A stretch of 64,000 nt of DNA, taken from Viridibacillus arvi. Lineage in GTDB: Bacteria; Bacillota; Bacilli; Bacillales_A; Planococcaceae. A model generated the notes under the pieces. The model was not told where the DNA came from. It worked only from the letters and a program-made list of their open reading frames with translations, and made no database searches. The position numbers were made by a program, and so were the translations under genes. Of this stretch, positions 33,707 to 41,706 are shown piece by piece. Each line of letters begins with the position of its first letter. Position 1 is the stretch's first letter. The stretch lies in contig NZ_LILB01000001.1 in the NCBI RefSeq assembly GCF_001274945.1, positions 1,335,722 to 1,399,721 on the forward strand, given 5' to 3'.

Positions 33707-35273
33707 TGATTTCGCCTTGCTCTAATTTAAAATTACCACAAGTCTGCGTGTTTAATGTCGTCGACTTTTTACCAAGTTGAATATATGTCCCAGGAAACGC
33801 TTCTTTCGTAATTTGAATCTTTTCAGTTCCCATACTTTTCAATGATTGTAAAATAGTTTGCACCTCTTTATCAATCTTCGTTAATTCATTTTCTTTTTCT
33901 TGTAACAATACTTTTGAATCCTCAAACGCTTTTCGCTGCGCACCATTCATCTTATCTACGAAATCCAATAGTGGCGTAATACGAGCTTTAACATTCGAAA
34001 TATCCGCTTCTAAAGATTTCATCTCTTCAGCTTTTTCTTTCACGATTTGCATGCTTTCTTTTCGATCCGGCATTGTAATAACTAATTCCGTTTTACGCTC
34101 TAAGCGATTTCCGGAAATCGCAGTAGTAATAGTACTAGTTGCTTCTGCACGTCCACCGATAATTTTTCCTTTGTACTCATTAACTAGTATACTACTCGCT
34201 TTTAAATTGGATCCAAGTGCGTATGAGCCAATCTGAATGTCACCTTTTGCAATTAACGTACTTTCATTTGTATGTTTAACGAAGATATTCCCACCTGCGC
34301 GTACGACCGACTCACCATTACCAAAAATACCGCCACGAATAAAAACGTCACCATTTAGAGATTCGATTAATTTAGGACTAGTAACACCTTCAGGACCATC
34401 AATCGAAATATCACCGGTTGCTACTACTGAATAACCCGCTAATACCGTACCTCTAATACTAATGGATCCATCGAAATTTAGATTTCCTGTTCCGACACCT
34501 ACATCATTTGGAACAGGTAGATGTTTTTGAACTGACAAGAATCCATCTGAATCATCCAAAACTCCACCCTCAGTTGCATAGATAGTTACCTTTCCGTCGT
34601 CATCAACTTTTTCATACACAGTTTTCTGATCATATTTTATCGGTGCATCTTTACCTGGTAAAGCAGGAATGCTTTCACCAAGTACATTTTTCCCTGGTTC
34701 ACCTGAATCTGCTGGTATTTTCTCTCCTAACCATGCATGGGCTTCTATTTCAGAGATAAAATTCATATCAAAATAATCCGCTTTACCATCTTCACGGATC
34801 AATGGTTTTCTCTCTGGCTGTTCTATATATGTAATTTTTGCGTTTTTCCCTGGTTTAGCTGGTGTCCCTATTGCAACTACAGTCGATTTTCCTTCTAATA
34901 CGGTATCTAGAGTCAAATCTACAAAACCATGTACTATTCCTATATTATTTGCAAATTCTTTGATTTGTTCCTGCATTTTAGTACCATCTTTAAACACAGT
35001 TTTCGGATCTTCGTGGACATACATGGTTGCAGTCATACGATCACGAGAAGTCACAATTTCTATAGGCGGCAACCAATTACCAATTTCCTCAAATTGCTCT
35101 GTCACAGTAGCAGTCACTTTTCTTAAAATAGCAAAGCTCGACAGTTTAATACGCGGATATTTTTTCAAAATACTGTCGAATTCCTTAAGTGTGAATCCTT
35201 CCCTCACTGTTCTTATATATACCTTTTCGTTTTCTTCCTTTAAAACAATATAATCATTTTCAAAAATTAACAC
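33699..35273 (-). CDS. FapA / DUF342 polymer-forming-like protein
   Basis: 524 residues from a GTG preceded by GGATGGGGAG ((M)LIFENDYIVLKEEN); the frame is open 19 codons further up. N-terminal FapA domain with the repeat region I-P-A-D-S-G-E-P-G-K-N-V-L-G, a central right-handed beta-helix made of short G-N / V-x-x-G-D-I-x-I-x-G repeats (about residues 270-400), and a C-terminal coiled coil (MQIVKEKAEEMKSLEADIS). Related proteins (Vibrio FapA, Bacillus YlxF-region DUF342) act in cell-surface or flagellar assembly; role here unknown. Confidence 0.85.
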   Translation of the reverse strand: MLIFENDYIVLKEENEKVYIRTVREGFTLKEFDSILKKYPRIKLSSFAILRKVTATVTEQFEEIGNWLPPIEIVTSRDRMTATMYVHEDPKTVFKDGTKMQEQIKEFANNIGIVHGFVDLTLDTVLEGKSTVVAIGTPAKPGKNAKITYIEQPERKPLIREDGKADYFDMNFISEIEAHAWLGEKIPADSGEPGKNVLGESIPALPGKDAPIKYDQKTVYEKVDDDGKVTIYATEGGVLDDSDGFLSVQKHLPVPNDVGVGTGNLNFDGSISIRGTVLAGYSVVATGDISIDGPEGVTSPKLIESLNGDVFIRGGIFGNGESVVRAGGNIFVKHTNESTLIAKGDIQIGSYALGSNLKASSILVNEYKGKIIGGRAEATSTITTAISGNRLERKTELVITMPDRKESMQIVKEKAEEMKSLEADISNVKARITPLLDFVDKMNGAQRKAFEDSKVLLQEKENELTKIDKEVQTILQSLKSMGTEKIQITKEAFPGTYIQLGKKSTTLNTQTCGNFKLEQGEINA

Positions 35274-35883
35274 ATTTTCTCCCCATCCTTCAAATCGATA
35301 ATAAATATCTATACTTATTATCGTTTTCATATTGTTTTTTTACAGAAAAGCGCTAAAAAATCGCTTTGAAAAAAGTTTTGATAAATTAAATTTCAGTTTA
35401 TAGATATTCGTTAGTTATATGTAATAAATAATAGATAAATGGAATTTATTCTTCTATTTATTATATCAATAAAATAAATAGAACCTCTATACATTTATAC
35501 TATATACAAAAGAAAGTTGCGAAGGTTGATCAGTAGATATTTAGGTACTCAGAGAAATAGATACATATAGTGTTATAGTACCATTTTTTTGAATATTCGT
35601 ATATCTATTTACAAAATAATGCTATGTATACAATTAACTTTCTATTCAAAAGAAGTCCCGCAAAATTTGCATCCGTAGCGGAATTTGTATTTGCTATATA
35701 CATTTTAGAATACCAGCACTATCAATTAAATTTATTGATAGATTAAAGTTGATTTATTCTTACCTTGAAAAAAATTGATAAAACCAAATAAAAAGTATTA
35801 CACCTCTAAATATTATTATAATATAATATATTTATTACTAAGGAAATAAAGTTTTCAACTGATTGCTGTATTGTTTAAGTATT
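35274..35883. other. Long AT-rich intergenic gap
   Basis: About 600 bases upstream of the DUF342 gene without any ORF that has a ribosome site. No recognisable regulatory element; may carry the DUF342 promoter. Confidence 0.45.
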
Positions 35884-35926
35884 AAAATAAAAGACTTCTC
35901 CATTTATGGGGAAGTCTTTTATTTTG
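35884..35926. terminator. Bidirectional terminator
   Basis: Arms AAAATAAAAGACTTC / GAAGTCTTTTATTTT with CC/GG extension; A and T runs on both sides. Confidence 0.8.
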
Positions 35927-35948
35927 CGTCATTTATCAAGCCTAAACG

Positions 35949-36003
35949 AAAAAGACACCTCCAAGATAATTGTGTTCGAGCACAATAAACTTAGAGGTGT
36001 CTC
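35949..36003 (-). terminator. spo0A: Probable native spo0A terminator, displaced
   Basis: In minus sense AGACACCTC ... GAGGTGTCT encloses a second stem ATTGTG/CACAAT and is followed by TTTTT. It lies 107 bases beyond the left copy of the spo0A 3' end (36110-36182), the place expected for the spo0A terminator before the 4.5-kb insertion. Confidence 0.6.
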
Positions 36004-36101
36004 TATTCAATGAAAGCTTTCATATTATTTATTGCTCATACTCCCCTGATTATTGCTCACATTTCCTGTAAACATACTACTCAAAATATGAGCAATTCGC
36101 G

Positions 36102-36182
36102 GATTTATTAATGTCCTAACCCTTTCAGCTAGCAACCGTTTCAATACGAATTTTATCGGCAATCATGGCGATGAATTCGCTA
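36102..36182. repeat. Left attachment repeat (duplicate of spo0A 3' end)
   Basis: Eighty-one bases with one mismatch to 40608-40688; the inner 73 bases (36110-36182) are identical. It encodes the last 17 codons and stop of spo0A in minus sense, but is not attached to an ORF here, so it is the displaced original 3' end or the attP-derived copy. Confidence 0.93.
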
Positions 36183-36243
36183 AGGTTTTTAAACACTTTA
36201 ATTAACTAAAGTATAAAGTCATTTATTGGTTTACGTTTGTAAA

Positions 36244-36258
36244 TTTATCGGTTAATAA
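36244..36258. repeat. Putative integrase arm site, left
   Basis: TTTATCGGTTAATAA, matching TTTATCGGTGAATAA at 40555-40569 with one mismatch; both lie just inside the attachment repeats in the same orientation. Confidence 0.4.
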
Positions 36259-36387
36259 ATTTACTTATTACCCCAAATTGTAATGTATGGGGTATATATT
36301 TACAAGTATGAAAGAAGCAGTTCAATCTAAAAAAAGCAATCGCTAACTTGTAGCAATCACCTTTTTTCTTATATATATGTATTTTTA

Positions 36388-36633
36388 TCAAACTATCCAA
36401 TTTGTGTAGTAACCCTCGCCTCCCTCAAAATCGATTAACACGCTGCTAATGTACAGTGCTTGACCTTTTTTAAACTCCGATTAAGTGACCACAATGTTAT
36501 CTTCTCTTTTAATTTCTACGTCACAACGGTGGTTTTCCATCTCACCATAAACGTACTACTTAACTACTTCTATGTTTTCAGTGGCGTAAGGTATGATGTA
36601 CCCGTCGCTAAAAGATATTATGTACTTTTCTAT
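36388..36633 (-). pseudogene. Decayed small gene in the spo0A element
   Basis: A GGGGAGG ribosome site is followed 7 nt later by ATA where ATG is expected, then EKYIISFSDGYIIPYATENI and 81 codons in one frame interrupted only by TAG (about codon 27) and TAA (about codon 52), ending at TGA. The coherent frame (FEGGEGYYTNWIV at the end) shows a recently inactivated gene for a small beta-rich protein. Not recognised. Confidence 0.55.
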
Positions 36634-36713
36634 TTCTTTTCCTCCCCTCTCTACTATTAAATGGTACTCTTCGTGACATAAGACCGTCTATTGAGAAAGA
36701 AATGAGAAGAAAA

Positions 36714-36743
36714 TAAAAAAACACATTACTGATGGATGTGTTT
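36714..36743 (-). terminator. Terminator of recombinase remnant
   Basis: In minus sense AAACACAT / ATGTGTTT with a 9-base loop followed by T7. Confidence 0.75.
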
Positions 36744-36759
36744 CAGGGAAATAACCAAT

Positions 36760-36891
36760 TCAAATATTATGAATATTAAGCTTTTCAATCCACTTTTTAC
36801 TTTCTATTTTTATTATTTCTAACTCTTTATTTGCATCTCTAAAGGAATTACCTTGCCCCGCTGTACTTACCCTTGCATATCCATATTTCAT
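36760..36891 (-). pseudogene. N-terminal stub of a serine recombinase (resolvase)
   Basis: Forty-three codons from ATG with AGAGGTG upstream; MKYGYARVSTAGQGNSFRDA is the classic resolvase/invertase N terminus with the catalytic serine in R-V-S-T. After L-E-I the sequence departs from the family and stops, so the catalytic domain is cut short. It may be a remnant of another mobile element, or now just a short peptide. Confidence 0.65.
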
Positions 36892-37095
36892 TAAAAAACA
36901 CCTCTTTTTTCTATCTTACTTTTGACAGTAAGTTTTGAGTACCCTTTAAACCAACAATATCAATGATAAGGGGGGTGTGTAGCAAAAGAACCAAATCACA
37001 CAATAAACAATAGCGGACATTTGAAAGGTTAAAAACACACTTTTTGAGACATAAACAACTATCAACTAATGTAAATATTCCGCATTATGCCTCCC

Positions 37096-37132
37096 TTTAC
37101 AAAAGGTAACTAATAGTGTATTATTACACTAT
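37096..37132 (+). promoter_or_regulatory. Promoter with palindromic operator
   Basis: -35 TTTACA (37096-37101), 17-base spacer, -10 TATTAT (37119-37124). The palindrome ATAGTGTA-TTAT-TACACTAT (37113-37132) covers the -10 box, as expected for autorepression by the HTH gene downstream. Confidence 0.65.
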
Positions 37133-37170
37133 CAGTAGAAATAACCACTAACCCACGAAGGTGATGTTAT

Positions 37171-37623
37171 TTGAATAAAGAAACTGTAATTGATTTGATT
37201 TCTAAGAATGTTCGACTGATTCGTCTTGAAAGGGGATATTCTCAAGAAAAAATGGCTACTGTTCTAGGCATTTCTAAAAAGACACTGGTTCAAATTGAAA
37301 AAGAAAGAACATCCATTGGTTGGACGAATGCAGTCGTAGTTTGCGCTTTATTTAAGGATAGTCAAATCTTAAAACATATTTTAGGAGAAGAACCTTTTGA
37401 AGTAATTGAAACACTAGCTCACGATGGTATGAATACTCCAAAAGTAAAAACATTAGGTGGAAAAATGTTTTGGAATGAGATTGCGAAAAAAGGAAAGTTT
37501 CAAGTACAACAAAATGTGATTAGTCAGCATTTTCGCAGTTTAGATGATAGTGAGTATCGTTGGTATAGCACGTTTGAAGAGGAAGATGTTATGAATCGTT
37601 TTCACGAATTAACTAACGAGTAA
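37171..37623 (+). CDS. XRE-family transcriptional regulator
   Basis: 150 residues from a TTG start (GAAGGTGATG just upstream; (M)NKETVIDLISKNVRL). HTH at about residues 15-50: RLERGYSQEKMATVLGISKK followed by T-L-V-Q-I-E-K-E-R. The C-terminal 80 residues (VKTLGGKMFWNEIAKKGKF, WYSTFEEEDVMNRFHEL) are not a known ligand domain to me. An operator-like palindrome sits on its promoter, and a membrane-protein gene follows 24 nt downstream, so a regulator-membrane protein pair inside the spo0A element. Confidence 0.82.
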   Translation: MNKETVIDLISKNVRLIRLERGYSQEKMATVLGISKKTLVQIEKERTSIGWTNAVVVCALFKDSQILKHILGEEPFEVIETLAHDGMNTPKVKTLGGKMFWNEIAKKGKFQVQQNVISQHFRSLDDSEYRWYSTFEEEDVMNRFHELTNE

Positions 37624-37647
37624 TTAAATTTTAGAGGAGAAATTGCA

Positions 37648-38016
37648 ATGGAGAAAAACAAGAAAGTCATTATATTAAACAGTATATTAGTAGGAACTAT
37701 CATACTAAATCTATTTATCTTTACTTCACGTATGGACTTTGTCCCTTGGCATATTGAAGATGCATGGGGATATTGGGGAGTATTTCTTACTTCACCAATT
37801 TTAATAGGTATTTATTTCATACTAAGACATTTTCACAAGCAACAACTAGTCACAAATATAAATAAGACACTCCCATTATTTGTCGCAGTAACATCACTGA
37901 TTATTGTGTTTTCACAGACAACTGATTTTTTAAATAATGTTGCACTTGTAATTAACGTACCTGCAGTATTTTTAGCAGCGTATTTCCTATTCAATCAAAA
38001 TGAAGGAAAAAAATAA
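37648..38016 (+). CDS. Four-span membrane protein paired with XRE regulator
   Basis: 122 residues with four hydrophobic segments (about 8-27, 40-60, 78-96, 98-115); short charged ends (MEKNKKVI, QNEGKK). The loop DFVPWHIEDAWGYWG is aromatic-rich. GAGGAG ribosome site; cotranscribed with the XRE gene. Similar HTH/small membrane protein pairs occur in many Firmicutes without known function. Terminated by a strong hairpin. Confidence 0.78.
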   Translation: MEKNKKVIILNSILVGTIILNLFIFTSRMDFVPWHIEDAWGYWGVFLTSPILIGIYFILRHFHKQQLVTNINKTLPLFVAVTSLIIVFSQTTDFLNNVALVINVPAVFLAAYFLFNQNEGKK

Positions 38017-38068
38017 TTACGGATTTAGAATCTCTATTTATTTTATAAAGCTTGAGCGTTTATCGCAT

Positions 38069-38120
38069 CAAAAAGGAACTTGAGAAAGGAGTATAGACTC
38101 TATTCTCGAGTTCCTTTTTC
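38069..38120. terminator. Bidirectional terminator
   Basis: Arms AAAAAGGAACTTGAGAA / TTCTCGAGTTCCTTTTT with a single mismatch; T run right, A run left. Confidence 0.88.
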
Positions 38121-38275
38121 TATCTTTATGCAATTTATCATTTAAAAACTACGCAAATTATCTCCTAAAGTTACACTAGTAACAATTGCCTTCACTTAAT
38201 ATTCGTATATCATGTTTACTTTTTAGAGAAATTATTTTATGGTAAATATAATCTATTATGGATAGAGGTATTGAA

Positions 38276-38584
38276 ATGATAAAGAATTTTTGAACTTTAG
38301 ACCAAGCAAAAAGTGATAGAAATAAAATTCAAGTTTATATTGACTTAATCGAAAATTACAAACCGATAAATTTAAAAGAACACATTATTTACACATATGC
38401 TCAAGTTGGAAATTTGGAAAGAACAGCCGACTCCTTTAATCAACGAAAGCATCTGTTAAACGGACAACCTTTAGAAAAAGAGGATATTTCACTGGTTATC
38501 CAGCAACGTGCTGCTAAAAATGATGACTTACACAAAGTGATACGTACACTTTATTTAAAAAAGACTAAAGCTGTACGTCATTAA
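38276..38584 (+). pseudogene. Small gene with an in-frame TGA at codon 6
   Basis: ATG with AGAGGT upstream, then M-I-K-N-F-TGA-T-L-D-Q-A-K-S-D and 97 further codons in the same frame (NKIQVYIDLIENYKPINLKE ... VIRTLYLKKTKAVRH) to TAA. The long intact remainder with good composition shows a real protein of about 102 residues, helical and basic. A TGG-to-TGA change is the simplest explanation. Not recognised; lies in the spo0A element. Confidence 0.55.
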
Positions 38585-38665
38585 ATCTCTTTTAAAGATT
38601 CATCTATTTCAATTCATATTAAAACTTTTGAGGTTTTAGAAAAGATAAGTGTCTCAAAGACACAA

Positions 38666-38698
38666 GAAAAAAAGAGAAGTCTATATAAGACCTCTCTA
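38666..38698 (-). terminator. Terminator of the HTH gene pair
   Basis: In minus sense AGAGAGGTC / GACTTCTCT (one G-T pair) then seven T. Confidence 0.85.
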
Positions 38699-38701
38699 AA
38701 A

Positions 38702-38890
38702 TTAAATGTCGCGCAAATCTGTCAGACACGCTAAATTACCGTCATCCTCTGCATCCACAATCCTATCTGCTGCTATTATATATTTGCTGCTGTCCAGCCC
38801 TTTTCGGATATCTTTAAAATATCTCTCTGCTTCTATGTTAAACCTGTATATTTTTATTTGTGTTAACACTCCAAAATGAAGCAGCTTTAT
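38702..38890 (-). CDS. Possible small gene downstream of the HTH gene, start uncertain
   Basis: An open frame of 62 codons (IKIYRFNIEAERYFKDIRKG ... LACLTDLRDI) runs up to a stop codon just before a strong terminator, and directly follows the HTH gene. Composition is protein-like and acidic, but no ATG, only a GTG at about codon 8 and a CTG at codon 3, is available. Either a non-ATG start coupled to the HTH gene or a start-less remnant. Confidence 0.4.
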   Translation of the reverse strand: MKLLHFGVLTQIKIYRFNIEAERYFKDIRKGLDSSKYIIAADRIVDAEDDGNLACLTDLRDI

Positions 38891-38900
38891 CTCTCTTCCG

Positions 38901-39200
38901 TTATACCTTCATAAGTACCTCTTGTAACTTAGCTAACTCACGTTGCATCACATCAATCCGAGCCATTACCACTGACATCCTGTCCACTTTATAACTTACA
39001 TCCATGTCGGCTAGTCTCCCTTTTATAAGTCGATACTTTTTATCCGTTATATTACTGCTCCCCGCACGCCATACGTATATTGATGGTCTAGATATACCAA
39101 GCATCTCGCATACCTCCGTTATGTTGTAAGTAACTAACAAATTGTCTATTGCTGTTAGAATCTCAGCTGTACGTAAATCTTGCATTTCTTCTCTTTTCAT
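38901..39200 (-). CDS. HTH DNA-binding protein, possible excisionase or regulator
   Basis: 99 residues; helix-turn-helix at about 28-50 (ITEVCEMLGISRPSIYVWRAG), followed by a basic linker and a C-terminal helix rich in heptads (VDRMSVVMARIDVMQRELAKL) that may dimerise. GAGGGGAT ribosome site. It is encoded on the integrase strand 250 bases downstream of the integrase, a common position for recombination directionality factors, but sequence alone does not prove that role. Confidence 0.72.
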   Translation of the reverse strand: MKREEMQDLRTAEILTAIDNLLVTYNITEVCEMLGISRPSIYVWRAGSSNITDKKYRLIKGRLADMDVSYKVDRMSVVMARIDVMQRELAKLQEVLMKV

Positions 39201-39452
39201 TTTTATATCCCCTCTCTAATCTTAACCTTATGGTAATCTTCTAAATTCATTCCTTCCACCGCATCTTGCCAACTTTAGATTTTTTTTATTGCTTTATACT
39301 ATAAAACTGTATTTTAGATATTTTTATTTTATGGATACTTTAAGTAATTGGATAACTTTTGGATTGAGGAATCATTTTTAAGTGTGAAGAGGATAGAGAG
39401 GAGTGAAGGAACAAAAAAAGGAAAGCCATATGATAGGCAATCCTCTCTTTTG

Positions 39453-40448
39453 TTATATATCTAAATTGTTTAAAGGTGAATGTTTCTGATACTTCCTTCC
39501 TATTTCTTGGTCTGTAAAATCCAGATAAGCTTTCATCGTCGTTTCAACGCTGGAATGACCTAAAATTCGGCTAAGTGTTGCAAAATCCCCATTTCCTTCT
39601 ATTAAATAATACTTAGCAAAGTTGTTTCTCAATAGATGAGGATGCACATGTAAATCTATACGTTTCCCTTTTCTTCTTACAGTAGCTTCAAAATTAGTTA
39701 CATCTAATTTTGTTCCTCTTGTTGTCGGGAATAAATACGGATTATCACTATAGCGGTCTCTGTGTCGTATCCATCTCTTTAAATCAACTGACATTTTATG
39801 ACCAAAAAATACGTAGCGTTCATGACCATTTTTTGTATTCTTAACTAAAATTGATTTAGTACGGAAATCAATGTCTTCTGGAAATAAAGAACAGCATTCA
39901 GTCGCTCTTAAACCTGTGTCTAAAATCAAACGTAGTTGTATCCACGTTCTATATTCATGGAACTTTGTGAGATTATAAGCACCTAACATCAATTTAATTT
40001 CTACTGGTGATAATAGTTGTTTTTGCTTTCGCTTCGGTTTAATTTTTTCTACAGTATTCATAGGGTTTTCAATAATTTCTTGTTCCATTTTCAAAAAGTT
40101 AAAAAATACTTTTATATTCCTCGTGTAATTGGCTATTGTGACATCGCTCATCGGTTTTTGATAATCTTCTCGTCTATTTGGATAGTTAATACCTAAAGAC
40201 CTATCTGAAGCCGTTACAGTGTATTTTCCCCTACTTCTCAAATACTTGATGTAATGTCTTATATGCGATGATTTAACTTTTGCAGCATCTTCAATTTTCA
40301 ACTCCTGTTTTAGATAATTTCCAAATAATATTAATGTTTGTTCATAACTCTTTAATGTCTTTGCCGATAAGTGTTTAGCATCACAATGCAACATGAAGCT
40401 ATCCAACTGTAAGTCGAATTCTGTAATCTGCCTCTCTTTTTCACGCAA
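39453..40448 (-). CDS. int: Tyrosine-type integrase of the spo0A element
   Basis: 331 residues. SAM-like core-binding domain (about 15-125) and catalytic domain with all key residues: R181 (DTGLRATECC), K206 in KNTKNGHE, H271-x-x-R274 (HPHLLRNNFAK), H298 (ILGHSSVETT) and nucleophile Y308 (KAYLDF). TTG start with GGAGGTGTG 10 nt upstream. It lies 167 bases from the right attachment repeat, on the same strand as spo0A and downstream of it, with no clear terminator between, so spo0A read-through could transcribe it. Looks functional. Confidence 0.93.
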   Translation of the reverse strand: MREKERQITEFDLQLDSFMLHCDAKHLSAKTLKSYEQTLILFGNYLKQELKIEDAAKVKSSHIRHYIKYLRSRGKYTVTASDRSLGINYPNRREDYQKPMSDVTIANYTRNIKVFFNFLKMEQEIIENPMNTVEKIKPKRKQKQLLSPVEIKLMLGAYNLTKFHEYRTWIQLRLILDTGLRATECCSLFPEDIDFRTKSILVKNTKNGHERYVFFGHKMSVDLKRWIRHRDRYSDNPYLFPTTRGTKLDVTNFEATVRRKGKRIDLHVHPHLLRNNFAKYYLIEGNGDFATLSRILGHSSVETTMKAYLDFTDQEIGRKYQKHSPLNNLDI

Positions 40449-40554
40449 AAAAACACACCTCCAACTTAATCGAATTTTTTTGTAAACTCAATAAATGAAA
40501 GTGCGCTAGTATTTACACGCTTATATTCAGTTAATTATAGGTTCATTTAGGTAG

Positions 40555-40569
40555 TTTATCGGTGAATAA
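40555..40569. repeat. Putative integrase arm site, right
   Basis: TTTATCGGTGAATAA, near-copy of the site at 36244, between the integrase start and the right attachment repeat. Confidence 0.4.
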
Positions 40570-40607
40570 TTTTGCAGTCTGACAATTGACAACTACCTTA
40601 AAACCTT

Positions 40608-40688
40608 GATTTATCAATGTCCTAACCCTTTCAGCTAGCAACCGTTTCAATACGAATTTTATCGGCAATCATGGCGATGAATTCGCTA
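40608..40688. repeat. Right attachment repeat within spo0A
   Basis: The copy that forms the actual spo0A C-terminal codons and stop (40631-40633) plus 15-20 bases of 3' flank; 73 bases (40616-40688) identical to 36110-36182. Confidence 0.93.
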
Positions 40689-41422
40689 TTTGTTGGTTTG
40701 CTCTTTAAGTGATGGACAGTATAACCGAACATTTTCGAAATAGATTCATAGTTTCCTCGGTTCCAAGCAACTTCAATTGCATGACGAATCGCACGTTCAA
40801 CACGTGATGACGTTGTATCGAATTTTTTCGCTATATCTGGATATAAAATCTTCGTAATCGAGCCAAGTAACTCGACATCCATATATACCATTTGAATAGC
40901 TTCTCTTAAGTATGCGTAGCCTTTAATATGAGCTGGCACACCGATTTCTTTTATAATACCTGTAATCGTTGCATCAAGTTGACGTTGATCCATTTGTTGT
41001 GGCTGTGACCCTTGCAGAACGCTTACACGTTTTGTTTTTTCTGTTTTATGACCCGCGCATTGTAAAACTTTTGAAACAAGGCGATCAAATTCAAATGGTT
41101 TTAACATGAAATACGATGCACCTAAGTCCACTGCTTGTTTCATTACATCTTCTTGGCCAAATGCCGTTAGCATAATCACTTGAACATCATTATAAATTTC
41201 GTTTTCATGCATAACTTCCAGAACCGCTAAACCATCCAGGTGAGGCATGATAATATCTAATAATAGAACATCTGGTACTTGTTCCTCTAACATTTTCAAA
41301 CAAAGTTTGCCGTTAGGGGCCGTTCCGATGACTTCAATTTCTGGGCTATTTTGTAGATACATCTCTAATGTACGAACAAGCTCCCGATTATCATCTGCAA
41401 TTGCAACTTTTACTTTTCGCAT
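40631..41422 (-). CDS. spo0A: Sporulation master regulator Spo0A
   Basis: 263 residues from ATG of [16 protein letters not shown], preceded by AAAGGAGGAA; the frame is open 18 codons further up. Receiver domain with D10/D11 and phospho-acceptor D56 ([14 protein letters not shown]), T/K switch residues ([15 protein letters not shown]), and the C-terminal DNA-binding domain ([33 protein letters not shown]) ending [21 protein letters not shown]. Phosphorelay output that commits the cell to sporulation. Its last 17 codons lie within the attachment repeat of the adjacent mobile element; the protein looks complete. Confidence 0.97.
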   Translation of the reverse strand: MRKVKVAIADDNRELVRTLEMYLQNSPEIEVIGTAPNGKLCLKMLEEQVPDVLLLDIIMPHLDGLAVLEVMHENEIYNDVQVIMLTAFGQEDVMKQAVDLGASYFMLKPFEFDRLVSKVLQCAGHKTEKTKRVSVLQGSQPQQMDQRQLDATITGIIKEIGVPAHIKGYAYLREAIQMVYMDVELLGSITKILYPDIAKKFDTTSSRVERAIRHAIEVAWNRGNYESISKMFGYTVHHLKSKPTNSEFIAMIADKIRIETVAS

Positions 41423-41513
41423 TATTATTTCCTCCTTTGTGCTTGCGCTTCCGTTAAACACGATCAAAACCGACAAGATGAATTAAAGTAAACTCGTTTT
41501 TGATACAAAGTGG

Positions 41514-41542
41514 ATAATTCGACTTTTTTGCAAGAATACCTT
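41514..41542 (-). promoter_or_regulatory. Sigma-H-like promoter of spo0A
   Basis: In minus sense AAGGTATT followed, after about 12-14 bases, by GAATTAT, resembling the sigma-H consensus AGGAWWT...GAAT. About 92-120 bases before the spo0A start, matching the known sporulation promoter (Ps) of spo0A in Bacillus. Confidence 0.5.
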
Positions 41543-41587
41543 TTATTCTTAAAAAAATAAGTATGTAGACATAGAGATACTATGTAT

Positions 41588-41624
41588 TTCGACAGTATTC
41601 ATTCATTCCAAACAATTTGTCGAT
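41588..41624. promoter_or_regulatory. 0A boxes upstream of spo0A
   Basis: TTCGACA at 41588-41594 is a perfect 0A box (TGTCGAA) on the minus strand; TGTCGAT at 41618-41624 is a one-mismatch box on the plus strand. Known spo0A promoters in Bacillus are controlled by Spo0A~P at such sites. Confidence 0.6.
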
Positions 41625-41706
41625 TATTTGTCACTTTTATTGTAACAAAAGTAGCAGAGAAAAAGAATGCTTTTTATCACATATTCTTTCCAATTTGAAC
41701 ATTTCT

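Larger units (their letters stand above)
36102..40688. mobile_element. 4.5-kb integrative element at the 3' end of spo0A
   Basis: Bounded by the 73-bp perfect direct repeats of the spo0A C-terminal codons. The repeat-to-repeat period is 4,506 bases. Next to the right repeat is a complete tyrosine integrase on the spo0A strand; the rest is small genes: an HTH gene with a possible excisionase role, an XRE regulator with a membrane-protein partner, and several broken ORFs. The arrangement (repeat, integrase, regulators, repeat; target gene kept intact) is that of a site-specific integrative element or prophage reduced by deletion. No structural or conjugation genes remain. spo0A itself stays complete. 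Confidence 0.88.

Noticed and set aside
36029-36096. Repeated TTATTGCTCA and its inverse TGAGCAAT next to the left att repeat
   Set aside because: Could be integrase sites, but it lies outside the element on the chromosome side and has no counterpart at the right end; left unassigned.
36460-36660. 66-codon plus-strand ORF in the spo0A element
   Set aside because: It is antisense to the coherent minus-strand pseudogene at 36388-36633 and has no ribosome site.
11912-38584. Stop-codon recoding to explain the many in-frame stops in accessory genes
   Set aside because: TAA, TAG and TGA all occur, together with frameshifts, deletions and lost start codons; ordinary decay explains them and core genes use stops normally.
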